From the NCBI RefSeq assembly GCF_009646095.1, contig NZ_CP045725.1, forward strand, positions 868,001-932,000: 64,000 bases of DNA. The letters run 5' to 3'. Both the position numbers and the translations under genes were made by a program. The DNA comes from Raineyella fluvialis. GTDB taxonomy: Bacteria > Actinomycetota > Actinomycetes > Propionibacteriales > Propionibacteriaceae. The notes beneath the pieces are model-generated. The model was not told the origin of the DNA. It saw only the letters and a list, made by a program, of their open reading frames with translations, and made no database searches. This document shows, one piece after another, positions 25,463 to 34,788 of this stretch; the first letter of the stretch is position 1, and each line of letters opens with the position of its first letter.

Positions 25463-26329
25463 TCACAGGAGGGCCACCGCTCGGTCGACCGCGCCGCCGA
25501 CGTCGCCGTCGGGCGGGAACAACAGGGATCGTCCGATCACCAGGCCGCGGACGTTCGGCAGGGTCAGGGCGGTCGCCCACCCGGAGAGGGCCGCTTCCGG
25601 ATCGTCGGGGACCTCGCCGCCGAGGATCAGCGACGGGAGGGTGGTGGCCTCCATCACCCGCTCCATCTCGTCCACGCAGGGCAGCTTGAGCCAGGTGTAG
25701 GCGGAGGTCCGCCCCAGGGCCGAGGCGATGGCCATCGACCGGATGACCGCGTCGGGGGTGAGGTCGTTGACGATGCGCCCGTCGGTGCGGGCGGAGATGA
25801 AGGGCTCCACCATGGCGGTCAGCCCGCGGTCGGCCAGGTCGTCGACGGCCAGCGCCGAGGAGGTCAGGGTTGAGGCGGTGCCGGCGTCGTCATAGTTGAT
25901 CCGCAGCAGCATCTTGCCGCCGTCGAGTCCGGCGTCCTCGATGCCGCGGGCGTCGTAGCAGTTGAACCGGTCGTCCATCTCGAACGACGAGCCCTGCAGG
26001 CCGACCCGGTTCATCGTGCCCCAGACCATCTTGTGGTCCAGCACCCCGAGCAGGGCGAGGTCCTCGATGATGTCGGCCGAGCCGAGGAAGCCGTTCACGC
26101 CGGGGCGGGTCAGGGCTTCCACGCAGCGGGCCAGCACCTCCTCGCGGGAGGCCATCGCCATCGGGTCCGAGCCGGCGCCCAGGGCGCCGCGGGCCGGGTG
26201 GTCGCAGGCGATGACCATCAGCTTCGCGTCGCCCTGCGGCAGGGTGCCGCGGGGACGTTCGGCCAAGGCGCGCCGGACGGCGGCGGGTTCGTGGAAGCGG
26301 ACCTCGGTGAGTTTTTCGATCAATGTCAT
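25463..26329 (-). CDS. Cgl0159-type (beta/alpha)8 aldolase-like protein
   Basis: 288 residues. Resembles the Cgl0159 family encoded beside iolC in corynebacteria: KLMVIACDHPARGALG, DIIEDLALLGVLDHKMVWGTMNR, KMLLRINYDD, TAYTWLKLPCVDEMERVMEATTLPSLILGGE with the Lys expected of a class I aldolase. It probably cleaves 2-deoxy-5-keto-gluconate 6-phosphate (the IolJ step), since no other aldolase is present in the cluster. ATGA overlap with the iolC stop. The aldolase role is inferred from context. Confidence 0.8.
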   Translation of the reverse strand: MTLIEKLTEVRFHEPAAVRRALAERPRGTLPQGDAKLMVIACDHPARGALGAGSDPMAMASREEVLARCVEALTRPGVNGFLGSADIIEDLALLGVLDHKMVWGTMNRVGLQGSSFEMDDRFNCYDARGIEDAGLDGGKMLLRINYDDAGTASTLTSSALAVDDLADRGLTAMVEPFISARTDGRIVNDLTPDAVIRSMAIASALGRTSAYTWLKLPCVDEMERVMEATTLPSLILGGEVPDDPEAALSGWATALTLPNVRGLVIGRSLLFPPDGDVGGAVDRAVALL

Positions 26330-27312
26330 GAGAGCACCTCGACCTCGGGGGCGGACTGGGGATTGGCGGCCATCAGGTCGAGGACCTCCTGCTCGGTGGC
26401 CATGGCGGTGGAGCACTCCAGGCGCGACGCGACGATCGCGCCGGCGGTGGAGGCGAAGGAGACGGCACGGGCGAGGTCCCAGCCCTGCAACAGGGCATGG
26501 CAGAGTGCGCCGCCGAAGGAATCGCCGGCCCCCAGCCCGTTGCAGACCTCGACCGGGGTGACCGGCACGACGACGCGCTCGTCGCGGGTCTTCGCCAGGG
26601 TGCCGAGCGGGCCCTGCTTGACGATGGCGACCTGTACGCCGCGCTCGAGCAGCGCGTCGGCCGCCCGGTCCGGCTCGGTCTCACCGACCGCGATCCGGCA
26701 CTCCTCCTTGTTGCCCACTGCGATGTCGGCGTACGCCAGGACGCGGTCCACCTCCGCATGGGCGAGTTCCTCGCTCTGCCAGAACATCGGGCGGTAGTCC
26801 AGGTCGAGGATGGTGAGCGGTGTGCGCCCGCGCAACTCGATGGCCCGGTGGTGGGCGCTGCGGGTCGGCTCGATCGACAGGCCGGTCACCGAGAGCCAGA
26901 AGATCTTCGCGTCGCGGACGGTGTCGGGGACGTCCTCGGGCCGCAACTGCAGGTCGGGGGCCGTGGGCTCACGGTAGAAGTACAGCGGGAAGTCGTCCGG
27001 CGGGAAGATCTCGCAGAACGTCACCGGCGTCTTGAAATCCGGGTTCGTGACGACGTAGCGCGGATCGACGCCGAGCCGGGCCATCTCCAGGCGGACGAAC
27101 CGCCCGAAGGGGTCATCCCCGACCCCGGTGATCACCGCCGCGGAGTGGCCCATCCGGGCCGCCGCGACAGCGACGTTGGTCGGCGACCCACCGAGGAACT
27201 TCCCGAAGGTGGCCACCTCCTCCAGTCCGACGCCGATCTGCATCGGGTAGATGTCCACACCACTACGACCGATGGTGAGGACATCAGGGACTGATGACGT
27301 TGACGTGTCCAC
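26326..27312 (-). CDS. iolC: 5-dehydro-2-deoxygluconokinase
   Basis: 328 residues, PfkB sugar-kinase fold. N-terminal FGKFLGGSPTNVAVAAARMG and C-terminal NGLGAGDSFGGALCHALL with the catalytic base Asp264 and anion hole. It phosphorylates 2-deoxy-5-keto-gluconate. GTG start with AAAGGAGA upstream. First gene of the minus-strand iol operon, divergent from the GntR regulator; the shared 150-base region carries the CTTTGT-N4-ACAAAG operator. Confidence 0.93.
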   Translation of the reverse strand: MDTSTSSVPDVLTIGRSGVDIYPMQIGVGLEEVATFGKFLGGSPTNVAVAAARMGHSAAVITGVGDDPFGRFVRLEMARLGVDPRYVVTNPDFKTPVTFCEIFPPDDFPLYFYREPTAPDLQLRPEDVPDTVRDAKIFWLSVTGLSIEPTRSAHHRAIELRGRTPLTILDLDYRPMFWQSEELAHAEVDRVLAYADIAVGNKEECRIAVGETEPDRAADALLERGVQVAIVKQGPLGTLAKTRDERVVVPVTPVEVCNGLGAGDSFGGALCHALLQGWDLARAVSFASTAGAIVASRLECSTAMATEQEVLDLMAANPQSAPEVEVLS

Positions 27313-27375
27313 TGCTGCCTGCCTCTCCTTTGGGGACTGCCCCCAGTCTGCCCGACTTGACGAACAAGGTCAACA

Positions 27376-27391
27376 CTTTGTCCATACAAAG
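27376..27391. promoter_or_regulatory. IolR-type operator between iolC and iolR
   Basis: CTTTGTCCATACAAAG: perfect six-base arms around CCAT. It lies 64 bases upstream of iolC and 73 upstream of the GntR gene, so one protein bound here could control both the degradative operon and its own gene. Confidence 0.65.
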
Positions 27392-27463
27392 CCCACCTCT
27401 TGTCATAAGTCGCTACAGTGGGCACTACCAATACTCGTGACGGCCGTACGGACAAGGATGACC

Positions 27464-28210
27464 ATGAGCGACTACTACGAGCCCACTATCGTCATCGATC
27501 GCGACTCCGACGAGCCGCTCTACAAGCAGATCGCCGAGCCGATCGAGCAGGCGATCGTGTCAGGTGAGCTCCCCTCCGGGGCACGCATCGAGGACGAGAT
27601 CTCGATGGCGCAGCGCCTCGACGTGTCGCGGCCCACCGCTCGCCGGGCGATGCAGGAACTCGTGAACCGCGGCCTGCTCACCCGCCGCCGTGGCGTGGGG
27701 ACGACGGTCACCCCACCGCAGGTGCACCGCCCGATCGAACTGACCTCGCTCTACGACGACCTGGCCCGCGAAGGGTTCACGCCGAGCACCAAGGTGCTCT
27801 CGTACGAGGTGCACGAGGCCGACGAGGACGAGGCCGACCTGCTCGCCATCGAGGCCGGCCGAGGCGTGGTCCGGATCGTCCGCCTGCGCTCGGCTGACAA
27901 TCGACCGCTGGCGGTACTGACGAACCTCATCCCGATCGAACTGGCCCCCTCCTGGACCGACCTCAACGAGCACGGCCTCTACAAGTGCTTCAACGACGCC
28001 GGCATCCACATCGCCACCGCCAAGCAGGTGATCGGGGCCCGCGCAGCCACCGCGGAGGAGGGCGAACTCCTGTCGGAGGAGGTCGGAGCACCATTGCTGA
28101 CCATGAGCCGCAAGGCGTACGACAGCGCCGGACGCGTCGTGGAGTACGGCACCCATGTCTACCGGCCGACGCTCTACTCGTTCGATCTGACACTTGTCGC
28201 GCGCCAATAG
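27464..28210 (+). CDS. iolR: GntR/HutC-family regulator of the inositol locus
   Basis: 248 residues. Winged helix-turn-helix (about residues 14-80: PLYKQIAEPIEQAIVSGELP and ARRAMQELVNRGLLTRRRGVGT) followed by a UTRA ligand-binding domain ending YSFDLTLVARQ. ATG at 27464 was chosen for AAGGA seven bases upstream. Placement between iolC and iolG, and palindromes beside both, support it as the IolR-type repressor released by an inositol intermediate. Confidence 0.8.
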   Translation: MSDYYEPTIVIDRDSDEPLYKQIAEPIEQAIVSGELPSGARIEDEISMAQRLDVSRPTARRAMQELVNRGLLTRRRGVGTTVTPPQVHRPIELTSLYDDLAREGFTPSTKVLSYEVHEADEDEADLLAIEAGRGVVRIVRLRSADNRPLAVLTNLIPIELAPSWTDLNEHGLYKCFNDAGIHIATAKQVIGARAATAEEGELLSEEVGAPLLTMSRKAYDSAGRVVEYGTHVYRPTLYSFDLTLVARQ

Positions 28211-28213
28211 TGT

Positions 28214-28260
28214 GTTTGTCCTGACATAGAATTGACATTGGCTTGACCTGTCGATTGAAT
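28214..28260 (+). promoter_or_regulatory. iolG promoter with adjacent IolR-type site
   Basis: GTTTGTCCTGACATAG (28214-28229) contains TGTCCTGACA, an exact fit to the corynebacterial IolR motif KGWCHTRACA. It abuts a sigma70-type promoter: TTGACA at 28232-28237, 17-base spacer, TTGAAT at 28255-28260. Start of iolG is 59 bases beyond. Confidence 0.65.
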
Positions 28261-28318
28261 CGTTCTTGGCTACACGAGGCCGGCAGTGAGGCCGGTCCGC
28301 CGGTGACGAGGAACATTC

Positions 28319-29314
28319 ATGACCCACCTGCGTTTCGCACTGATCGGAGCAGGCCGCATCGGCCAGGTCCACGCCCGCACGATCGCCGCCCACCCCGCGG
28401 CGACCCTCACCCTGGTCTGTGACCCTGTCGTCGCGGCCGCGGAGTCCGTCGCCGGGACCTACGGCGCCCGGGCCTGCACCGACGCGGCCGACGTCTTCGC
28501 CGCCGAGGACGTCGATGCCGTGGTGATCGGCTCACCCACCCCGCTGCACGTCGAGCACATCCTCGCCGCGGTGAGCGCCGGCAAGCCGGCGCTGTGCGAG
28601 AAGCCGGTGGCGATGCAGCTGGCCGATGCCGAGGAGCTCCAGCGTCGCCTCGCCGAGCTCGACGACGTCCCGGTGATGCTCGGCTTCAACCGCCGCTTCG
28701 ACCCCTCGTTCGCCAGGGCACGGGCGCTGGTCGAGGAGGGCGCCATCGGACCGCTGGAGCAGCTCACCATCATCTCGCGGGACCCGGCGGCCCCGCCGAA
28801 GGCGTACCTCGCCCAGTCCGGCGGCATCTTCAAGGACATGACGATCCACGACTTCGACACCGCCCGGTTCTTCCTGGGTGACGTCGCCGAGGTCAGCGCG
28901 ACCGGCCAGCACCTCGACCCCGAGCTCGCCGACAGCGGCGACTACGACGGTGCGGTCATCGTGCTCCGCTCGGCGAGCGGTGCGGCCGCGACGATCATCA
29001 ACTCCCGGCACTGCGCCACCGGCTACGACCAGCGCCTCGAGGCCTTCGGCCCGCAGGGTGCCATCCTGGCCGACAACCAGCGCCCCACCACCCTCCAGGT
29101 GTCGACCCGCGAGGCCTCCGACGCCAAGGCGCCGTACCTGGACTTCTTCCTGGAGCGCTACGCCGACGCCTACCGCGACGAGCTGACCGCCTTCATCGAT
29201 GCCCTGACCCAGGGCCACCCGGTCTCCCCGACCATCGCCGACGGCGTGGAGGCCCTCCGTATCGCCGAGGCCGCCGGCGAGTCCGCCCGCACCGGCGCCA
29301 CCGTCCGACTCTGA
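28319..29314 (+). CDS. iolG: Inositol 2-dehydrogenase
   Basis: 331 residues, Gfo/Idh/MocA family. LRFALIGAGRIGQVHARTI, EKPVAMQLADAEELQ with catalytic Lys, GFNRRFDPSFARAR, and GGIFKDMTIHDFDTARFFLGD with the family Asp and His. It oxidises myo-inositol to scyllo-inosose with NAD. It is preceded by its own promoter and followed 49 bases later by iolE, making the first two steps one transcript. Confidence 0.92.
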   Translation: MTHLRFALIGAGRIGQVHARTIAAHPAATLTLVCDPVVAAAESVAGTYGARACTDAADVFAAEDVDAVVIGSPTPLHVEHILAAVSAGKPALCEKPVAMQLADAEELQRRLAELDDVPVMLGFNRRFDPSFARARALVEEGAIGPLEQLTIISRDPAAPPKAYLAQSGGIFKDMTIHDFDTARFFLGDVAEVSATGQHLDPELADSGDYDGAVIVLRSASGAAATIINSRHCATGYDQRLEAFGPQGAILADNQRPTTLQVSTREASDAKAPYLDFFLERYADAYRDELTAFIDALTQGHPVSPTIADGVEALRIAEAAGESARTGATVRL

Positions 29315-29363
29315 GCACCACCCCCTCAACACTCCAGTACCTCTCGACTGCGAAGGAACAGAC

Positions 29364-30223
29364 ATGAAGATCGCCGGAGCCCCCATCACCTGGGGCGTAT
29401 GCGAGGTCCCCGGCTGGGGATACCAGATGACCCCCGAGCGCGTGCTCACCGAGATGAAGGCCATCGGCCTGACCGCCACCGAGTTCGGCCCGCAGGGCTG
29501 GCTGCCCGAGGAGCCGGCCGCCCGTGCCGAGGCGGTGGCGGGCTACGAGCTGAAGCCGGTCGGCTCGTTCTTCCTCGCCGTCATGCACGACCCGGACCAC
29601 GACCCGATCCCCGCGGTGCGCCGCGAGCTCGAGGCCTTCGCCGTCGCCGGTGGCGAGTACCTCATCCTCGCCGCCGACTCCGGCCGGGACGGCTACGACG
29701 ACCGCCCGGTGCTCGACGAGCAGGGCTGGGCGACGCTGTTCGCCAACCTGACCCGGATCAGCGAGGTGTGCGCCGAGGCCGGCGTCACCGCCTGCATCCA
29801 CCCCCACTGGGGCACGATGGTGCAGAACGTCGACGAGGTGCGCCGGGTGCTCGACAACTCCTCCGTGGGTCTGTGCCTGGACACCGGCCACCTCGCGGCT
29901 GGTGGTGCCGACGTGGCCGAGCTCACCCGCCAGTACGCCGACCGGGTGGCCATCGTCCACGCCAAGGACGTCCACAAGGAGATGACCGACCAGCTGCTGC
30001 CGGGCACCCTGTCGTGGTCCGACGGCGTCAAGGCGGCATGTTCGCCCCCATCGGCGAGGGCGACATCGACTTCGCCGGCATCGTGAAGACGCTCGACGCT
30101 GCCGGCTTCGACGGCTACTACGTGCTGGAGCAGGACATCATGCTGGACGGCGAGCCGCCGGCCGACGGCGGCCCGGTGGCTTCCGCCAAGGCCTCGCTGC
30201 AGGCCCTCGCGGCACTGGCCTGA
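29364..30223 (+). CDS. iolE: Inosose dehydratase (frame break near C-terminus)
   Basis: About 286 residues after closing one break near 30035. MKIAGAPITWGVCEVPGWGYQ is the hallmark N-terminus; CIHPHWGTMVQ, LCLDTGHLAAGG and VHAKDV provide metal ligands. The last part, MFAPIGEGDIDFAGI to the stop, is in another frame; AAGGCGGGCATG with a third G would join them. It dehydrates scyllo-inosose to the trihydroxycyclohexanedione used by IolD. Its stop abuts that of the convergent exporter gene (TGATCA). Confidence 0.9.
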
Positions 30224-30949
30224 TCAGGCCAGCACGAGGTAGAACGCCGAGACGACGACGAAGGCGGTGACCAGGCGGGCGAACCACATATCGTCCAGCC
30301 TGGCCACCACCAGCCGGCCGACCCAGGCCCCCAGCCAGACGACCGGCACGAGGGCCAGCCCGGTGAGGACCACCGGGCGGGTCATCATGCCGAGGCTGAT
30401 CATCACCGGCAGCTTGAGCACCAGGTTGACGGTGGCGAAGAACCAGGCGGTGGTGCCGAGGAAGGCCAGCTTTCCGTACCGGGCGCCGAGCAGGTAGAGG
30501 CTCATCGCTGGTCCGCCGGCGTTGGCGACCATGGTGGTGAACCCGGCCAGGCCTCCGTACAACTGTCCCTCCACCCGGCCCGGTCGGTGGTGGCGGGTGA
30601 GCAGGCCGACGACCAGCAGGACCAGCAGGATCGCGCCGATCGTCCGGCGCAGCAGATGGTCGTCGACCCGGCCGAGGAACACACCACCGGCCGCGACCCC
30701 GACCACCACGGGCAGGATGAGGCGCACCAGCAGGCGCCAGTCGGCGTCGCGCCAGTAGGTCCGGATGGCCCAGGCATCGCCGGCGAGCAGCATCACCAGC
30801 AGCAGTGCGGTGGATTCCTTCGCGGGCAGGACGAGGGCCGCGAGCACCACCGCGGCGGTGGCGGCCCCGGACAGCGCGGTCTTCGAGAACCCGCCGACGA
30901 AGGCGGTGAGCGCCAGGAGACACCAGCCCAGCGCGGTGAGGTGGAGCAT
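30224..30949 (-). CDS. TauE/SafE (TSUP) family membrane protein
   Basis: 241 residues, about eight hydrophobic segments. The paired half-motifs GGFSKTALSGAATAAVVLAAL near the start and GGLAGFTTMVANAGGPAMSLYLL near residue 135 are typical of the TSUP family of anion exporters (sulfite, sulfoacetate and similar). Its place at the edge of the inositol locus gives no clear substrate. It is monocistronic and divergent from the dodecin gene. Confidence 0.75.
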   Translation of the reverse strand: MLHLTALGWCLLALTAFVGGFSKTALSGAATAAVVLAALVLPAKESTALLLVMLLAGDAWAIRTYWRDADWRLLVRLILPVVVGVAAGGVFLGRVDDHLLRRTIGAILLVLLVVGLLTRHHRPGRVEGQLYGGLAGFTTMVANAGGPAMSLYLLGARYGKLAFLGTTAWFFATVNLVLKLPVMISLGMMTRPVVLTGLALVPVVWLGAWVGRLVVARLDDMWFARLVTAFVVVSAFYLVLA

Positions 30950-30994
30950 CGGACAGTCCCTCGCGTCGACAATTTGTTACTACATATTGTGCAG

Positions 30995-31008
30995 CTTGTT
31001 CAGACATG
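30995..31008. promoter_or_regulatory. Weak IolR-like site before the TSUP gene
   Basis: CTTGTTCAGACATG matches the TGT-N4-ACA core with one further deviation. It lies 46 bases upstream of the exporter start in the divergent region with dodecin. This is a weaker match than the others and could be chance. Confidence 0.25.
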
Positions 31009-31079
31009 AAGGAACGGGACCGTCGTACGGGACGGCCGTTACAGTGATCTGAACCACACCCCAGCCGCGGAGGACGATC

Positions 31080-31292
31080 GTGAGCCAGCACACCTACCGG
31101 ATCATCGAGATGGTCGGGACCTCTCCCGACAGCGTCGAGGCCGCCATCAGCAACGCTGTCAGCGACGCCGAGGCGCGCTACGGCGGGGTCGACTGGTTCG
31201 AGGTCGTCCAGCTGCGCGGGCACGTGGTGGACGGCCAGGTCGCCCACCACCAGGTCACGGTCAAGATCGGCGCCCGCCTGCCCCAGGCATGA
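31080..31292 (+). CDS. Dodecin family flavin-binding protein
   Basis: 70 residues with a GTG start preceded by GCGGAGGACGATC. YRIIEMVGTSPDSVEAAISNAVSDA and WFEVVQLRGHVVDGQVAHHQVTVKIGARL are typical of dodecin, a small dodecameric protein that stores or buffers FMN/FAD or CoA-related ligands. The conserved flavin-sandwiching Trp39 is present. It is monocistronic. Confidence 0.88.
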   Translation: MSQHTYRIIEMVGTSPDSVEAAISNAVSDAEARYGGVDWFEVVQLRGHVVDGQVAHHQVTVKIGARLPQA

Positions 31293-31313
31293 CTCCGCCG
31301 CAGAGATGACAGC

Positions 31314-31349
31314 ACGCGCCGCCCCACAGGAGATGCGGGACGGCGCGTA
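31314..31349. terminator. Bidirectional terminator after dodecin and dehydrogenase
   Basis: ACGCGCCGCCCC and GGGACGGCGCGT form a stem with one bulge around an eleven-base loop, 21 bases after the dodecin stop and 17 beyond the convergent dehydrogenase stop. Confidence 0.5.
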
Positions 31350-31366
31350 CGGCTGGTGGCGGGGGA

Positions 31367-32422
31367 TCAGGGCTCGACGGTGACCTTGATCGCCTCACCC
31401 TTGCGGACGATCTCGAAGGCGTCCAGGACCCGCTCGAGCGGCACATGCTCGGTGATCAGGTCCTTGACCGGCACCTGTCCCGAGGCGATGTACTGCAGCG
31501 CCCGCTTGTTGTGGTCGGGCGAGGAGCCGTTGGCACCGTGGATGTGCAGCTGGCGGTAGTGGACGAGGTTCGAGTCCAGGGTGATCGTCGGGTTCGTCTT
31601 CGGCAGACCACCGAAGAACGAGATCCGGCCGTTGCGGGCGGTCATCGCGACCGCCTGCTCCTGGGTGATGTTGGCCGGCGTCGCGGTGATCACCACATCG
31701 GCGCCGCGGCCGTCGGTCATCTCCAGCACCTTGGTGACGACATCCTCGGTCGAACCGTCGATGGTGGCGTCCGGGTGCACGGCCTCCGCCGACATCTTCA
31801 GGCGCTCGGCGTTGATGTCGACCAGGACGATGGTCCCGGCCTTGTGCACGCCGCGGGCGATCCGGATGTGCATGCAGCCGATCGGGCCCGCACCGAAGAC
31901 GACGACGAAGTCACCCTCCTCGATGCCGACCTGCTCCTGGGCGTTGATCGCGCAGGCGAACGGCTCGGCCGCGGAGGCCTCGTCGTAGCCGACACCATCC
32001 GGGATCCGGTTCAGGCCGTCGACCTTGAGCACCTGCTCGGGGACGATCATGTACTCGGCGAAGCCACCGTCGTACTGGTAGCCGACGGAGGTCTGGTTCT
32101 GACAGACCTCCATCCAGCCCTTCTTGCACTCGTAGCACTCGCCGCACGGGACGGCCGCGATGGACTGGACCCGGTCACCGACCGTGAAACCGCCGCGTGC
32201 CTGTGCCCCGACCTCGACCACCTCGCCCGCGACCTCGTGGCCCATCGTCGTGGTCCCGGTGATGTTCGGGTGCCCGTTGTTGAAGATCTTGACGTCGGTG
32301 CCGCAGGTCGAGCAGTTCTTGACCTTGATCTTCACCTCGTTGGGTCCACAGACGGGCTCCGGTACGTCCTCCACGCGGACGTCCTTGGGGCATAGAAACG
32401 CAACGCCTTCATTCGGGTTCAC
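31367..32422 (-). CDS. Zinc-dependent polyol (phosphate) dehydrogenase, MDR family
   Basis: 351 residues. Catalytic zinc residues in CSTCGTDVKIFNNGHP and GHEVAGEVVE; structural zinc cluster CGECYECKKGWMEVC; NAD site VVVFGAGPIGCMHIRIARG. It resembles sorbitol/galactitol-phosphate-type dehydrogenases. ATGA overlap with the stop of the PTS EIICBA gene indicates coupled translation, so it probably oxidises the polyol phosphate that this PTS delivers, in place of a classical MtlD. Intact; the substrate is inferred. Confidence 0.82.
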   Translation of the reverse strand: MNPNEGVAFLCPKDVRVEDVPEPVCGPNEVKIKVKNCSTCGTDVKIFNNGHPNITGTTTMGHEVAGEVVEVGAQARGGFTVGDRVQSIAAVPCGECYECKKGWMEVCQNQTSVGYQYDGGFAEYMIVPEQVLKVDGLNRIPDGVGYDEASAAEPFACAINAQEQVGIEEGDFVVVFGAGPIGCMHIRIARGVHKAGTIVLVDINAERLKMSAEAVHPDATIDGSTEDVVTKVLEMTDGRGADVVITATPANITQEQAVAMTARNGRISFFGGLPKTNPTITLDSNLVHYRQLHIHGANGSSPDHNKRALQYIASGQVPVKDLITEHVPLERVLDAFEIVRKGEAIKVTVEP

Positions 32423-34440
32423 TCTCCTTCTTCCGGAGCCAGGAGCTCCAGGACTTCTTCGGGACTGGATGCGGAACGGAGCTGGGCCGCGCTGGCGGGA
32501 TCAGCGAGAACGCTGGCCAGGGCGCCGAGGATGCCGACGTGCTCGTCACCGTTCGAGGCGATCGGGATGGCCACGTAGACCGTGTTGCCGTCCCAGTCGA
32601 CCCCCTCGGGGAACTGCAGGAAGCCCAGCCGGGTCTGCTTCACGTACGTACGGCCCTCGTTGGTGCCGTGCGGGATGGCGATGCCGTTGCCCATGAAGGT
32701 CGAGACCTGCTGCTCGCGACCGAACATGGCGTCGGTGTAGGCCGGGTCCGTCGCCCCGATCCCCACGAGGGTGTCGCCGCAGAGCCGGATCACCTCGTCC
32801 TTGGTGCGCGAGGGCAGACCGAGCCGGATGGCCTCCTTGGGCAGGATGTCGGAGGGCAGCTTCTTCTTCGAGCGACGCGGACGGGCAGCGGTGGCCGTGG
32901 CGGCTCCCGCGGCGCCCGTCGTGACGGCGGCAGCACCCGCGGCGGCGGGGGCGGGGGCGACGGCGGCCGCGTGGCCGCTCATCAGGTCCGGACCGATCGG
33001 TTCGCCGGCCTTGATGGCCTCCTCGACCCGGGCGAAGGCGGGATCACCCATGTACACCTTGAAGGGACGATGGCGGCGTTGGGCACCTGGCGACGTGCCC
33101 GGTCGGCCAGACCCTCCTGCGTGAGCACTAGTTGGGCGTCCGGGGGATCTCGTTCACCGGGGTGTGGATCACGTCGACCCCGTACGGCTTGAGCTTCTTC
33201 TTCATGGCGCTGGCGACCATCACGCTGGACCCCATGCCGGCGTCGCAGGCGATGACGACCTGGCGGACATCCTTGCCGCTGATGGTGGGGTTGGCGGCGA
33301 CGGCGGCAGCCGCGGCGGCCGCGGCGGCCTCACCCTCGAGAGGCTCACCGGTCAGCTCCTCCTCGGTGAGCACGTCGGGTTCCTTCCCCTCAGCCTTCAG
33401 CAACAGGAAGGCGACCACGAAGGACACGACCGTGGCGACGCCGAAGTCGGCCAGGTTGGCGAGGTAGTTGCCGCGCGGGGTGACGGCCATCCAGGCGAGG
33501 ATCGAACCGGGCGAGGCGGGGGCGACCAGGCCGGCGCCGAGCACCGTACCGGTGAAGACACCGGACATGCCGCCGAGGATGGTGGCGGCGATCAGCTTCG
33601 GCTTCATCAGCACGTAGGGGAAGAAGATCTCGTGGATGCCACCGAAGAGGTGAATGATGATGGCGCCGGGGACGGTGCCACGCACCACGCGGGGCCGGCG
33701 ATCCAGAAGGCCAGCAGGAGGCCGAAGCCGGGACCGGGGTTGGACTCGACCATGAACAGGATCGAGCTGCCGGCCGCCTTGGCCTGCTCGATGCCGAGCG
33801 GGGTGAGGATGCCGTGGTTGACGGCGTTGTTGAGGAAGAGCACCTTGGCCGGCTCGACCAGGATCGAGGCCAGCGGCAACAGGTGCCGGGAGACCAGGAA
33901 GTCGACGCCACCGGCCATCCAGTTCACCAGGGCGGTGACGACCGGCTCGATCAGGTACCGGCCGAAGATCGCCAGTCCGGCACCAAGGATGCCGATCGAG
34001 AAGGTGTCGACCAGCATCTCGAAGCCGGACGGGACCCGATCCCGGACCACCTTGTCGAACTGCTTCAGCAGCCAGGCGGCCAGCGGACCCATGAACATGG
34101 CACCGAGGAACATCGGGACCGAGGATCCGACGATGACGCCCATCGTGGCGATGGCGCCGATGACGGCGCCGCGCTGGCCATGGACGGTGCGGCCGCCCGT
34201 GTAGCCGATCAGCAGCGGAAGCAGGTAGGTGATGATCGGGTCGACCATCTTGGCGAGGTCGGCGTTCGGGGTCCAGCCCGTCGGGATCACGAACGCGGTG
34301 AGCAGGCCCCAGGCGATGAACGCGCCGATGTTCGGCATGATCATGCCGGCCAGGAACCCGCCGAACTTCTGCACCGTGGCTCGGAACCCGTGACCTTCGA
34401 GGTTCTTGTTGACGCGTGCGTCGGGGAGAGCGAAAGACAT
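32419..34440 (-). CDS. mtlA: Mannitol-type PTS EIICBA fusion (three frame breaks)
   Basis: About 674 residues when three breaks (near 33690, 33140 and 33065) are closed. EIIC (to about 350): FGGFLAGMIMPNIGAFIAWG, NHGILTPLGIEQA, HLFGGIHEIFFPYVLMKP. EIIB: VVIACDAGMGSSVMVASAM with the phospho-Cys. An Ala/Pro-rich linker then leads to EIIA: MGNGIAIPHGTNEG with the phospho-His, ending LELLAPEEGE. Each break is repaired by one C, and the EIIB-EIIA junction then reads continuously (DAQLVLTQEGLADRARRQVPN). A single three-domain transporter is therefore far more likely than separate fragments. ATG at 34440. Confidence 0.85.
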
Positions 34441-34788
34441 CTCAACTCCGTTGGTATGGCTGCCCGCGCGAACGCGAACAGGATCGTCCTTGATCGTGGC
34501 ACCAGACTCCACTGCCCGTTTGTGTTTGTCAAGATGCTCCGATCGTCTGTGCTTTAGCCGTAATGGACCGCCCGATGGAACATCGACACAATTACCTCAC
34601 ACAATCGGGCATCAACTGAGGTCAGCCTTGCCTTTCACGCAAGACCCGCAGGACGTGAGCCACGTAACGGCGCCGATCTGGGGCCCTGCACAGGACCGCC
34701 AGAAACGGGCATGCACCGCTCACCACCCTGACGTGCATAAGACGATTTGTGCCGATCGATAACTTTGGCTAATCTGTGGGCCGTGACC
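34441..34788. other. Divergent intergenic region, PTS and methionine units
   Basis: 348 bases without a gene. An inverted repeat GCCCGAT (34570-34576) / ATCGGGC (34604-34610) may bind a PTS or polyol regulator. The right part holds the 5' region of the leader peptide unit, including AACTTTGGCTAATCT shortly before it. No IolR-type site or clear terminator is seen. Confidence 0.4.

Noticed and set aside
33058-33688. Separate EIIB gene ending before the EIIA gene
   Set aside because: Two one-base repairs give a continuous EIIB-EIIA sequence with conserved residues across the junction, so separate genes are unlikely.
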